NCBI GenBank assembly: GCA_900404475.1
Contig: OUQQ01000082.1
Location: 28,245-92,244 of the forward strand
Length of the DNA stretch: 64,000 nucleotides
Reading direction: 5' to 3'
Source of the DNA: Spongospora subterranea
Lineage: Eukaryota > Endomyxa > Phytomyxea > Plasmodiophorida > Plasmodiophoridae
Shown here: positions 13,318 through 24,177 of the stretch, in pieces
Layout: the number at the start of each line of letters is the position of its first letter
Numbering within the stretch: position 1 is the first letter of the stretch
Notes under the pieces: generated by a model
Told to the model about the DNA's origin: nothing
The model's database searches: none
The model's input: the letters and a program-made list of their open reading frames with translations, nothing else
Translations under genes and position numbers: made by a program

Positions 13318-13658
13318 ATTGAGAGGAATCCAAAGAGTGGGAGACAGTTAGTTGTATCGGAATTTGTGTCAAATGCGGAACATTCAAAACTGTCGGAAAA
13401 TGAGGGACAACAGGTGAAGAAACAACATATAAGAGAAAGGAAGAAATATGGAGCNNNNNNNNNNGACATATACAGGAAAAAAAAAGAACTAAAAGAAAGG
13501 CAGAGAAGTTTGAAAAAACTCGGACGAGTATGAAAATTGTGGAATACAAACCACGCCCTCGACATTCCAACAAAGACGACAAATACGAGGAATTGACAAA
13601 ACGGATTCGGGATTTGGAGATTAAACGGTCCAAGATAAAATTGAGTAAATTGCGTTGA
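13318..13658 (+). CDS. Hypothetical basic coiled-coil protein, interrupted by gap
   Basis: Right arm of the inverted duplication. An ATG at 13318 follows a pyrimidine-rich CTTCTCAG and opens a Lys/Glu/Gln-rich frame up to the 10-N gap at 13455-13464. After the gap one frame runs with no stop to TGA at 13656-13658, rich in Lys, Arg and Glu and ending in the coiled-coil peptide shared with the left arm. Because 10 N is a nominal gap length, the frame across it cannot be checked. I do not recognise a family. The mirrored copy lies on the minus strand at about 13104-13225. Confidence 0.35.
13455..13464. other. Assembly gap (10 N)
   Basis: Run of ten undetermined bases in the centre of the inverted duplication, where assemblers commonly fail. 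True length unknown. Confidence 0.99.
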
Positions 13659-13923
13659 AATTAAGTGGGAACGTTCTTATTGGGAGTGTTTTGAGAATAT
13701 ACTTTGGGAGTTTTGGTGGAAATGTACTTTGGGACTACCGACAAATGTCAATTTTTGAAATCAGGATTGCCATTGCCGATTCGAGAATCGTTTCGCCCAT
13801 TTTCACGTCACGCCGGGATAGAATTCAGGTCTGACGGCACACTCTCTATCTGGCAAACGAACAATGCATTTTTTAAATCCATTTAATTTAATCTGAATGT
13901 TCATCACGTTTATGATGGGGATT

Positions 13924-14217
13924 TCACGCCTCTGGTGCCAAGGTGACGTTGGCGCTGACGGACGAGCTCATGAAGAATGTTACCATGGTGCCGATGAACC
14001 AGACGAAATCGAAGACAACGAGCGACATGAGCGAGACGAGCGAGATCGCGCCGGTCGTCAGGCAGATTCGGTGCTGCAGGGAATCCAGCGGGAACTGTTC
14101 CGACGTCAGCCCCAACGCGATACTGGTTACGAGCCAGGCCAGGATCAGCGACAGCGATCGCTTCATGTCGCCACCGAAGAAGCGGTTCATCGAGGGGAAC
14201 TGGTGCCGCTGCTGCAT
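13924..14217 (-). CDS. Small membrane protein, unknown family
   Basis: A 97-aa frame from the ATG at 14217 encodes a short polar start (MQQRHQFPSMNRFFGGDMKR), a hydrophobic helix (SLSLILAWLVTSIALGL) and a longer hydrophobic stretch of about 30 residues that could be one or two helices, ending SANVTLAPEA. The frame stays open upstream to about 14394, so an additional 5' exon is possible. CAG directly before TTGGTG could be its acceptor. No family recognised. It lies downstream of RPAP2 on the same strand. Confidence 0.5.
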   Translation of the reverse strand: MQQRHQFPSMNRFFGGDMKRSLSLILAWLVTSIALGLTSEQFPLDSLQHRICLTTGAISLVSLMSLVVFDFVWFIGTMVTFFMSSSVSANVTLAPEA

Positions 14218-14538
14218 CACCAACTGAGTTAGAGAACGGCTAAGAATGGCGCCTCGACTGTTGATGGTGTATAATGTGTTATGGGCAATTGATCTCGGAT
14301 GAAGGAATTCGGCCGGATTCAACCAGAAATACCGCCACCCGAAATTGTATCCAATCACCGCTGTTGTTGAAACTCGCCCAAGGCCACGAGACAATCACGA
14401 AAACAGGAATTTGAGGTAATAAATATGTATTGATTAGGTTGGACGTTGGAAACATACACGAGATTATGGGTGTCGTGATGGATGGCGATAATGAATAAAC
14501 CGTTTTTCGGAGTTACAGTAGTAGATAGCGACTATGAG

Positions 14539-14740
14539 TCATTGACGAAGCCTTTCCAGAAAGCACTCCGACAAACATTCGATATGGTGAATCGTGAAAC
14601 TCGTCAACGACAACAGGCCTGTACGAACGAGCTAAACAGGAAGAAAAGCAAGTTTGGGCGACAAGACGACGTACTTGGGAGACATTGATCATTACGGTGA
14701 TCACATTCTCTGTCGCTGCATAGATCCGACCCGTCTTCAT
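14539..14740 (-). CDS. Possible very small two-exon gene
   Basis: Starting at the ATG at 14740, MKTGRIYAATENVITVMINV reads to a GTACGT donor, and about 43 nt later an acceptor after TTCCTGTTTAG restores an open frame ending CFLERLRQ and TGA at 14541-14539, for about 52 aa. The intron looks canonical and the phase is 0, but the peptide is short and matches nothing I know. It may be a 5' part of the downstream membrane-protein gene instead. Confidence 0.2.
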
Positions 14741-14774
14741 TGTCGAAATGTCGACGCAATCTGATACATCACAA

Positions 14775-16082
14775 TCAATAACCCAAATACTTCGGAACGC
14801 CTCTGCAAATGTTGAAAATCATCATGGAGTTGGAAACAAGAAACGGCGCTAAAACGTTCTTATTGACGAGAAACACAACAAAACTGACGTAGTACAGCGA
14901 TAGGGGTATTAGGTTCAATGGCATAAATTAGTGTGCGATGGTAAACGCGAAACAATTTTGAACTCACGATAATACAATGGCGCATTGAACAGCGATCCAA
15001 TCCTCATCTGTTAGGAAATCGAGATCACCTACATTAAGGTAATGAACCAGGTTAGTCAGGCGCCGATCGAGAAACGGATCCCATTCGCTAGGGACAAAGT
15101 GCTTCCGTAATTCCACGTCGTGATCATCCTGCGTCGAGCGCGTCTTGCACCATTCGGATACGATCAGGAACAGCCTAGCGAACTCGGACAACTGCTCGAC
15201 CCGATCGCGTATCGCCACGCGACACGGATTGGGACGCACAACCTCGACCTCAACAGATTCGTCCTGTTCATCGTGTCCGTCTAATTGGCGTCGTGCCACT
15301 CGCCCGAGTTCGAACAGCATATCGGCAAACGAAGAGTCTTCATTCGGTTTACTGACGACTTTAGCGCGAACTGAGGCGTCATCACGAACAGAGGAAACGT
15401 CGTCGAGAAGGCGGTATTGTATATGAAGATCGCTGAGCGAGGCTGTGTATCGGGCGCTGTGTTCAGCACAATCCAGACAGCAGAAATCGGTGACAGCGGA
15501 TGGACGAACGACCTGACGAGCGGCGAGATTAATGCGGTATTTAGGAAGGTGATCATCGGGAGGAAGATGTTTATTGCACGTTGGGAAACCACAGCGGCGC
15601 GAATGAGCACGTTCATTAACAACCGCCTCATATTCGGATGGGCGAATTACACGAGCCTGCGATCATTTCATCAAACTGAACAGGGAAATAAAAAAACACG
15701 AAAAGCGACGAAACAAACAATATTGGAAGAACTAAAACGGACTCTATTGATCAATATCAATGTCCATTAGTTAGTTTCTGTCAAAACAACTGAAATATAT
15801 ATAAAGAGAACAGTCAATTTGACAAAAAAACCGACAAAATTCGTTACGACTGAACTTGCCATTCGGTTTATGATACAGATTGCCAATTAACGTAACGATA
15901 TTGACGTGAATAAAGTGGGAACTGGAATCACTGACCGCTTTGCGCATATCAGTTTGTGTAACGTGATCAGCGAGAAAACGATCTTGGACCGATATCACAA
16001 ACCCAGCAAGGTATCGCAGACGCCTCTCTTTGCTGGCGTCGCCATCACCGATGTCGCCGACATTCACGGCATCGGTTGTCAT
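14775..16082 (-). CDS. RTR1: RPAP2/Rtr1-type RNA polymerase II CTD phosphatase
   Basis: RPAP2/Rtr1 proteins remove Ser5 phosphate from the RNA polymerase II C-terminal repeat domain and help polymerase assembly and import. Three exons, 16082-15936, 15656-14968 and 14883-14775, have consistent phases and give 314 aa. The N-terminal helix (SKERRLRYLAGFVISVQDRF) is followed by SEYEAVVNERAHSRRCGFP, the family signature, with zinc ligands Cys-Gly-Phe-Pro-Thr-Cys and a second pair in DFCCLDC. The C-terminal part has EWDPFLDRRLTNLVHYLN and a short hydrophobic end encoded by the last exon. The donor of intron 1 (GTCAGT) is non-ideal and that intron (279 nt) is long for this window. Other annotators may miss this gene because the most open frames over it are shifted relative to the true one. 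Confidence 0.85.
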
Positions 16083-16314
16083 TTGCGCAATTAAGAACAG
16101 CACAAAATCGGCGCACTTTTGCTCAGAAAAATCGCAAAAAAAAACTGAGCGGTTATTGAAAACATGCAATTTTGGTTATCACTTTTATATACAAAAACAT
16201 CGGAACGAACGAGCCGATCAGAAGAGATAATCACTGAGAGGTTCGCCAATCCGACTGGTGGGCAACACGTTCATAAAACATATCATCTTTTGATGTGCGG
16301 CTTTGGAACAGGAA

Positions 16315-19300
16315 TCAGGAAGGCATAAACATATCATGATCAGTGATCTCATTAACTAATGCGATCACAGTCGTATGGCAAACCGACAATATGCCCATTG
16401 TTTCTTCGAGGAGTTGGAATTGCGCCAATGCGTCTTGAGAGTTTGCCTGAAACAGACTCAGACACTAGACCAATATAAATCTGAAGAAAAATGGACCAAA
16501 GGAAAAGACAAAGAAATACAACTGGAAATAAAGAAAAGGCGATATAAGGTTCGAAAACATATGACAAAAGATTGATGTACTTTAGGGTGAGAAATCCACT
16601 GCAGACCACCTCGTACGAATCGGATTACTGATATGCCAGAAACGTGAATATACTGAATAGGCAAACTGAAAGAAGCATGTCAGCAAATTCATCATGTGGC
16701 TACACAGGTTCACATTCTTATGAAAAGAATCTGGCACGAATCGGAACCGTAAAAGGTAAGTACGGGCTAATATAGAAAGCGATGGTGCAACAAGTGGTAT
16801 TAGCGCCGCTGCACGAAATGGGCACGATACCGAGGGCAGAAACCATCGGTTGGTTGGGACGTAATGACACGCTGGCAACTGGGAAATATATATATAAAAA
16901 AATAGATGTGATTGTATGATGAAAACAGCGTTGAGGATGTTAGTACCTGGAGTATCGAAAGAGATCGTTCCTTCACTGATTGTTTTAATTGATCAGTGAC
17001 CCAACGGCTAATTGTAACGCCGGTTGCCATCATCCATCGAACTAAATTAACAAAAACACTCGACGGGTCAGAAACAAACAGACCTTTAAACTACAATAAT
17101 GGAAGATAAAACATCGGGGACTTGCCGACCTCAAACAACACGATGAACAAAAAATGCATGACCATGTCTAAGTACCTTCGACATGAAAACACGCGCTAGG
17201 GTCAATATCGGTATCGTAATACACACTGAACGACTGATGGCGATCGGCGCCGTCAACGAACCCGGCATCGAAGGGGATGAAGCTGCCAAGCAGGATCGGC
17301 CGATTGCGTCTGCCAATACCTAAATCCGCCAGCGACTTGCCGAACAACGATTCGAGACAGTTTCCAAGTCGCTGGCTATGAGAGACATGTTCCTCCATCG
17401 TTAACGGCGGGACAATGGCGAACCTAAATAGCAGAAAATACATGTTTGAAAAGATTTTTGCGGATAAGAAATAAACGGACTGGCTTCGTCGACATGAGCA
17501 AGCGCAAGGTGCAAAAAAAAAGACAATGAAAAACACGAAGTACGTAATGATATGGTAAAAGTATTGAAGAACAAAATGGAAGTTTACCGAATACGGCGAT
17601 ATTTGAGGCTTGGTCCAGCCATATTGTCTTGATGGCCAGCTGTGAGCTGATCAGCGTAGTTCCAATTGAACGGCGTATCATAATTGGCACGTATCATGCC
17701 GTCGGTTGGTACCAGTGACGAACTCGTATCGCTCCACAAAAAATACCGATATGGGAACGCTGCCTACATAGTTTAGAAAAAGTCGAAAGTCAAAGCCGGA
17801 TACCTTACTTGTTCTTGCGGATCCCATTGCGAGTCTGTTGAGACATTACCATGACGAAAATACCGATGAACCTATGAACAATAAGTCCGACGACAGTGTT
17901 TCAGTAACGCTCAGTTTCATGCTAAATATTGAACCATGGAGACGCGAAAACCATGATTGCTGAAAACTGCTGGGCATAAAGAGAAACAACCGAGGAGAAT
18001 AAACCTGTATATTGTCAGCCTGTCGGTCGAGCAATATCTGATGGTGATCGCGACCGAGACTCAGTTGGAACTTCACCGTCTGCTGAGAAGGAGAAAACTC
18101 ATCGCTACGCAGCAGCGCTGAAGATGACACCATGAGCTGAAAATCGTTTGTTAGACGCTGAGTTATTAGTTCCGATACAAGGTTTTCAGCCCTGAAATTG
18201 TGAAATCAGCGTAGAAATTGAGGGTGTCGAGTCCCCACCTGTCATGATAACGATGGTCGTTGGGAATTAACGACAGTGTATGAACAGTGTTGCGGAATTC
18301 GTTCTGGAGTTCGTCAGGTGAGGGAAAATAGTCGGTGGTTAGGGGCAGGATTGCTGGCATACATAATGACCTCATATTCAACTGCGTCAGAGGAGCATCT
18401 ACCAGAGAGGTATTTCCAAGATCATTATTCACGAAAACCGACCAACAGCTAATGCAAACCTGTTTTAGGAAACAAATGCACCCAGCGACGGCGATTGTTG
18501 GCGATTTTGATGACAGGTATCTACATATAGTTTAAAATTCTGCTTTACTGAAGCAACAAAAACAAGAAAAAAAAACAAGGTTAGAAAGCCTACAACCGGC
18601 AACTTTTTCGGTAAAACGTGTTCATTTTAGAAGTCATGATCATGACGTACATGAGCACTGAAGGGATTCTGCTCCGTTGCATGAAATACTTGATATTGCG
18701 TTGAGGATGCAATATGAGACGAATTGCCACAATCATTAAGCGACCCAGGCAACGCTAAGCTATCCATCGAGGTCGATTCAACCAAGATTGAACGGCCGTT
18801 CGCCTCTTGACCTGGCGCCACATGAAAGAGCGTCTGCTGGCGACGGCCCGCTACAAATGCATGAGTGCATGGCCCATATTAAATGGTGTCGAAAGTTCTG
18901 AGTCTCAATAGCAAAAAATATTGATGACGCAATGAGCACAACTAGAACAATAAAGCAGTTACATACTGCGATCGGAGTTTTCGATCGATGTCGATAAACG
19001 GATCTTGTGCATGGACATGGACGAAGCTGGAGAATATGGGGATGATGTAGGGGATGCCCAACGACGCGGAATCATATCACCAGGTGATTCCCCAGCAGAT
19101 ATTGAGTTGTCCTGAAATAAACGATTAGTGAAACGGCGTAGTAAGGCGACGACGACGATACCTTGCTGGCGTTGAACTGTAATGCAGAAAGAGACAGTGT
19201 TTTAACTAAAGGGGACGGAAGGAAGACCGACTCCGACCGCTCCACTAATTGCTTAGCGAATTAGCAAATGTTTAAAAATCCACATTGGAGAAGCAAAAAC

Positions 19301-22300
19301 ACAAAAAAACAGTTTGAAGGGAAATGACAGAGCCTGAAATGTCAGCAGAAAATTTTCCTTATTGTCGAATGAAACAAAACATTCAAAGCGATATTAGGAG
19401 CTTGAGAATCAAAGTCAGCGAATTTGACGAACTTACAAGAGTTTGACGCCGATGAATTTGCAACACCTACTTTAGAAATGATCTGTGGGTTCAGCGTGGG
19501 GAACGATCCAGATTGATGTAAACCAGGAAAAGGCGCCAGAACATCACTGAAAGCAGGTACACGGGAGCTGCCCGCAAATGAAAAGACGCCTTGATCATAG
19601 CTTTCGTAAAACGAGGGAACGAACTCCTGGTATGGATTCATTAAAACACAGGATCCAATGACACAAAACCAAAAATCCGTACACCAGTTTTCTAACGTCA
19701 CTTACAGCGAAAACGCAAAATTGGCTGACACAAAAACCAAATTCAGAAAATAATGTAATAGCCAGCATAGAAGATTGAAGAAAAAAATATCGCTGGAAGA
19801 CGCAAAACATAAACAATGGCAAACAAAAAATCCAATTAGACAGAGGATTGATATTTACCGTGCAGTCTGAGGAAAAAGGAGTTATGGGGACGACGACTTG
19901 TTCAGCAGAGGGTTGTGGCGGAGGAATGCCAGACGGGAACATACGACATAAAGGAATGGGTACAAACCGATTCCGACTTCCCTATCGGTAAGTTACTAGA
20001 TGGAGATGTAATATTCAGAGTGATACCGGCTCGTCTTGAGAAACATCCCACGACAAATCATTGGCTGACGCCCAGAACTTCATATCGAGCCAATCATCTG
20101 CTATCAAATATGTCTGATTGCTGATGAGACATATTAGACCTTACACACTTTGACAGACATGTTTTGAAACGAGACGAGGTATTTTTGATAGTGGAATTAT
20201 AACGTTTGAGAGTCGAAACGAGGAAGTTGATAAAACTGAAGTTTCCGATGAAAAACAACGAACGAATTTGAATGAACGTGGAACGCTAAACCGCAGAGTC
20301 GTGATTAAAAAATGTACATAAAGCGAAATAAACGAAACAACCCTACCGGTCAGGTTGTTTGAAAATGAAGAGCGGAACTGCATGTAAAGGAGGGCGGACC
20401 ATCGACAAAATATCGCAACCAACACCATTATCGACCATCCGTTCTTTGGTCAACTCCACCAATGACTTATCGACTTTCCAGACACCTACCCGAAATTACG
20501 ACATGAACTCCGGCAAAGAAACGCGGGACGGTAGTGAGAAATAAAGATTGCACGAAACGAAGATTGCAAACAGAGCCAACACATTGGAGACTAGGAAAAA
20601 ATCAAACCAAAACGGTGCTGAGACTATCAGTGATCTCAAAAATATCGACATTTCTTCTACCTGTTCCAGCAGTGACAACGACCACGGCCTGCCCGGTATG
20701 ATAAAGGTCGCGGTCAATAAAATGTCGATCATAATTGTTAATGGCAAGGTTGATCGCTTCGAGCATATTGCCGTCAGTCGCCGAAGATGGAATACCCTAA
20801 ACCAGATAAAATCAGCCCACATGGGGTTATGCAAAACCCTGATTCGTATTCCCGTGAAAAAGGTGATTCATTGGCATAACTACAGCAATCATATTGGACA
20901 GAATCGCAGCGCAACATAACTTGACATTTAGCAAAACGACGGAGCGCAGAAATATTTGAGAGGAATACACTAACTTTTAGGCCTGTGGCAATATCTCGGG
21001 TGCCCCAACGTAAATCCTGACTGAACCGGTTGATCTCACGCATCAGCAGCGACCGTAATGAAGGCCAGTCTCGACGCGTTTCGCATTCAATTACGAGCTA
21101 AAACCACCATGACCAAACAAATAAACATGATATGCAAAGGCAATACCTTGTAGAAATCCTGGTAGAGGCGCTGTTGTTCGTCCGTCTGGAATACGTTTGA
21201 CACATCGGCAAGAAGCCTATATAAAGCATCATCTCAACCATGAATAGAACAAGCCATGGGTAAATTACGTTTCCGGTTGTACGACCGTTTTCTTGCCCCA
21301 AGAAGTGAAGTGCTGGTCATCTGGGACAAAATAGGTCCGGCCGAAGAGGACAATGGTCAATTTGTGGTTGACAGATAATCGCTGCCATTCTTTGAACACA
21401 AACTGTACGCAGATATCAACTCAAGCAAAACAGAAATCGGAAAATTAGGTAATTCACTGTTCCTCAAGAGAATAGAACAATTCCTTGTGGCAATTTCTTG
21501 TGGCTACTGGCACAAGAGTTTGATAAATTGAGTAATACCAGCTCAAACTGAAATATTGAAGAAAACTGAGTTTCTCTGAAATTGAGTGGAACAATCACCT
21601 TGAAAAGGCCGGTGACTACGTTTTCCTCATACAACTGCCCATCATCACCATAATGCCACATTTCCTGGCTTAGTTGGATGAGCCACGTTATCTTAGCTGA
21701 ACGAGAGCGATAAACAAATTTGGTGGCCTCAGTAATCAATCCACACATTACAGCCTAAAGCGCAAGTAAAATCAAACGGGAAGCCACGATATTGGGTTTA
21801 ACATGAGCAACGAAATAAAGATAATAATGTAAAGAATGTTGAATAACCAATCCTCCAAATAGGGCTACGTTCAGCGAAAACAGTTTGACGAAACACCTTT
21901 CCGTTTACTAGAAGTTCGTCAGCGCGAGCAACTATGCCCATGGCCGTTGTGCTCTGGTTGGAATACAAGCAGCTACCAACGACCTGTTGCTTGAATCGCC
22001 ACATATCCCCGCTATTGCAAAAACAAATCAGCGAACCGAAGGAGCTGAGACCAGGATATCACACCGCGATATATATTGCTCTGAGAAGCTGAGCTGGACA
22101 AAATCCAACATTATAGCTTCGGAATTGGGAACCACGCGTACCAAGACTTGACCGCGGTTCTTGAGCTCGAATAAATCGGCAATAGACTTCCGTATGCTTA
22201 TTTGTATATTGCCTACCGTCAAAGCGAATCAGTATCGGGCCATGGCGATAAACGTTACTGTGACAATTGTGAACGAGATGAATAGAGGTTGATCATAGAG

Positions 22301-22832
22301 CAAAGATAATCTGGAAAATCAGTCCATTTGAGAACTCGATATCAACACGATGGCAATGACGAACAATATGAAAACAGTGTGCCCATAATTTACCTTTGAC
22401 AGGTTTCATCTTAGTGATACGGATTTGTAACTGGTTATCATTTTGTCGATCAACATCGCTGATCGTGACCAGGTCGTTCTGTTTCAGGCCTTGAAAGAAC
22501 TCCGGATTAACTCTCAGATCATCATTACTGGATGCCGTCGAGCCGCGATATCGATCATCATGTACGACCTAGGATGAGAAATTAATGAAAGTGCAACGCT
22601 GCTCTTCTATGGGACAATCAATGGTTCAAGGAAATCAAGCAGTGAATCTCACTGGTCAGCATTGATGATTTCATAATAATTTGAATAAAGTTGACGTTGA
22701 TAAAATACACAGCAAATATATGCAAAGTACCAATATGCGATTATAGGTGAGAGAGCCATCAGGACAGTTTGCCGAGGAATTTATGCCACTCTGTCTCCAC
22801 CGTCCAACGCGGCGCTGACCGGAGGTGGTCAT
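16315..22832 (-). CDS. IML1: IML1/DEPDC5, GATOR1 (SEACIT) subunit, intron-rich
   Basis: IML1/DEPDC5 is the large subunit of GATOR1, which switches off TORC1 at the vacuole or lysosome when amino acids are low. Recognisable exons run along 6.5 kb of minus strand: start ATG 22832, then [37 protein letters not shown]-like blocks near 21.7 kb, [19 protein letters not shown] near 20.75 kb, [14 protein letters not shown] and PPLHAVPLF near 20.45 kb, a Ser/Pro-rich linker (18.6-19.7 kb), [20 protein letters not shown] near 18.35 kb, [13 protein letters not shown] near 17.4 kb, [27 protein letters not shown], and a last exon from [10 protein letters not shown] to a TGA at 16315. Introns are many (at least 15) and short. 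The first two exons resolve as 22832-22731 and 22568-22394. The DEP domain expected between the last two halves is not present (see findings). Confidence 0.85.
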
Positions 22833-24177
22833 TCCCCGATAGTATTTGCAATCACGGGGATCGCAATCCCATTGAGAAATGCAGTCGCCACGGCAACTTT
22901 ATACCGTAAAAGGCTTGAAAAAAATCGACAAACGACGACATCGACAACCAACATTGAGACTAACACCGATCGCTTATTGGTATCATAATGAAGTCCGATA
23001 TTGTAACGTGTCACTCTGTGAAAGTCTGTGATAATGTCCCAGTACCGGTCTGGAATGGATCATGATCTCGTGAGACCACAATTGATTGGCTGAAAGACAC
23101 GCCATGAGTCGTGCTGTAAAACTCAACGCAATGACGGAAAGGGAAAGTGCCATCGCAATGAGCAATTTGACTACTATAGCGATCACTCAGGTGGATTATC
23201 ATTTGCAATATCATTGTATTCAATCGGGACAATGGAAACGGCAATATTGAAGTGCTCTCTGTGCAAGGACAGAAGGTGTTCTGTAGAATTGGCACCGCAG
23301 TTGAATGCCATTCTCAATGAACAACAAGAAGACGGTGTTGCCATTTCGATCGACCAATGTGGTCAGGATCCATTGACCCGTAGTGAACAGTTTCACCTCT
23401 ACTTCACCCTGCGTAACAGTCATCTTCACCCAACGATAGCAGATTCAACCCTGGTTATTCTGTAGCTTTCAATTTCACATTTTGCATTTTTCACTGGGGT
23501 TGCATTGAACAAAGCCAGTCGATACTGTCGTAGGTTTATTTGAAATTCAACAGAAACAACCTCCTGAAAATGCCATTGACTAATGTATAAACGGATATAT
23601 GAAGTCAAAGACTAAAGCACAACAGGTCATTGAGAAGTATCAAGTTGCGGCTCGTTATCAAGACAAGCTCCACAAATCCGTCACGCTACCGGAAACCATT
23701 TTGACCAGAAATTGTCGATAACGAAACCAATTGGCGATTTTATGCAACGGCTTCGCTACAAGAAAAATATGACGTTCCAAGGTGAGAAGCCAACTTCATA
23801 AAAATATGTGACAACAAAATGTTCCAAATTAGGCCCCAAAAGACCCCTCATAAATTGAACCATATTATGGTGTATCCGGCGATTATACCTTAGCCGCCAC
23901 AAGTCTCATGTACTCGGTTTTTTTGGTTTCTGAAATTTGGCAATGCTCTTTTCGAGCGACGCAGTTTTTTGACTCGTGAATTTCAACGCCGTTAGGATTC
24001 GTTACACGCTCTCGCAACGACTACACACAGGCGAGGTCGATCTGCTTCAGGTGATCGCGTCTCTCCTGCTGTTTTATCTGCTGAGATTGATTGTAACGGA
24101 GGAGGAGTTACAATCAATATCAGTGTTCAGTTATATTGGGTCTAAATATCATAACGGGTTTTATCTGAGGAGTAATA
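22833..24177. other. Divergent intergenic region IML1/ELP2
   Basis: About 1.3 kb between the divergent IML1 and ELP2 start codons, so it should hold both promoters. The only coding candidate I can piece together is the small minus-strand gene at 23011-23344, listed separately. A hydrophobic minus-strand stretch near 23.1 kb (KLLIAMALSLSVIALSF) falls in the intron of that candidate and in another frame. The part from 23600 to 24177 shows nothing I can name. Confidence 0.4.
23011..23344 (-). CDS. Hypothetical small two-exon gene
   Basis: Exons 23344-23187 and 23113-23011 join through a 73-nt GT-AG intron (GTGATC donor, TTTTACAG acceptor) with compatible phase and give about 86 aa, beginning MATPSSCCSLRMAFNCGANS and ending GTGTLSQTFTE. 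No domain, signal or membrane helix is evident and I do not recognise a family. An alternative reading of the region on the same strand, with further exons near 23.5 kb, cannot be excluded. Confidence 0.3.

Larger units (their letters stand above)
13104..13660. repeat. Inverted duplication of a short coiled-coil coding segment
   Basis: Sequence at ~13107-13185 reappears in reverse complement at ~13582-13661 with roughly 80% identity by eye. Both arms are coding. Read outward, each ends in nearly the same peptide, EELTKRIRDLEIKRSKIKLS on the plus strand and EELTKQIRDFKIKRSTIKLT on the minus strand, followed in both by a short Leu-Arg stop (stops at 13656-13658 and 13106-13104). Flanking similarity around ATATACTTTG continues further out. 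The arms face away from each other around a centre that contains a 10-N gap. It could be a head-to-head gene pair, a palindromic mobile element, or partly a scaffolding product. Confidence 0.7.

Noticed and set aside
13897..14232. Highly charged Glu/Arg-rich plus-strand frame
   Set aside because: It is the antisense of the hydrophobic membrane-protein frame; the charge pattern is what antisense of Leu/Ser-rich codons gives.
23000..23200. Membrane-protein exon with helix KLLIAMALSLSVIALSF
   Set aside because: The frame is closed by a stop directly upstream and it falls inside a canonical intron of the small two-exon candidate.
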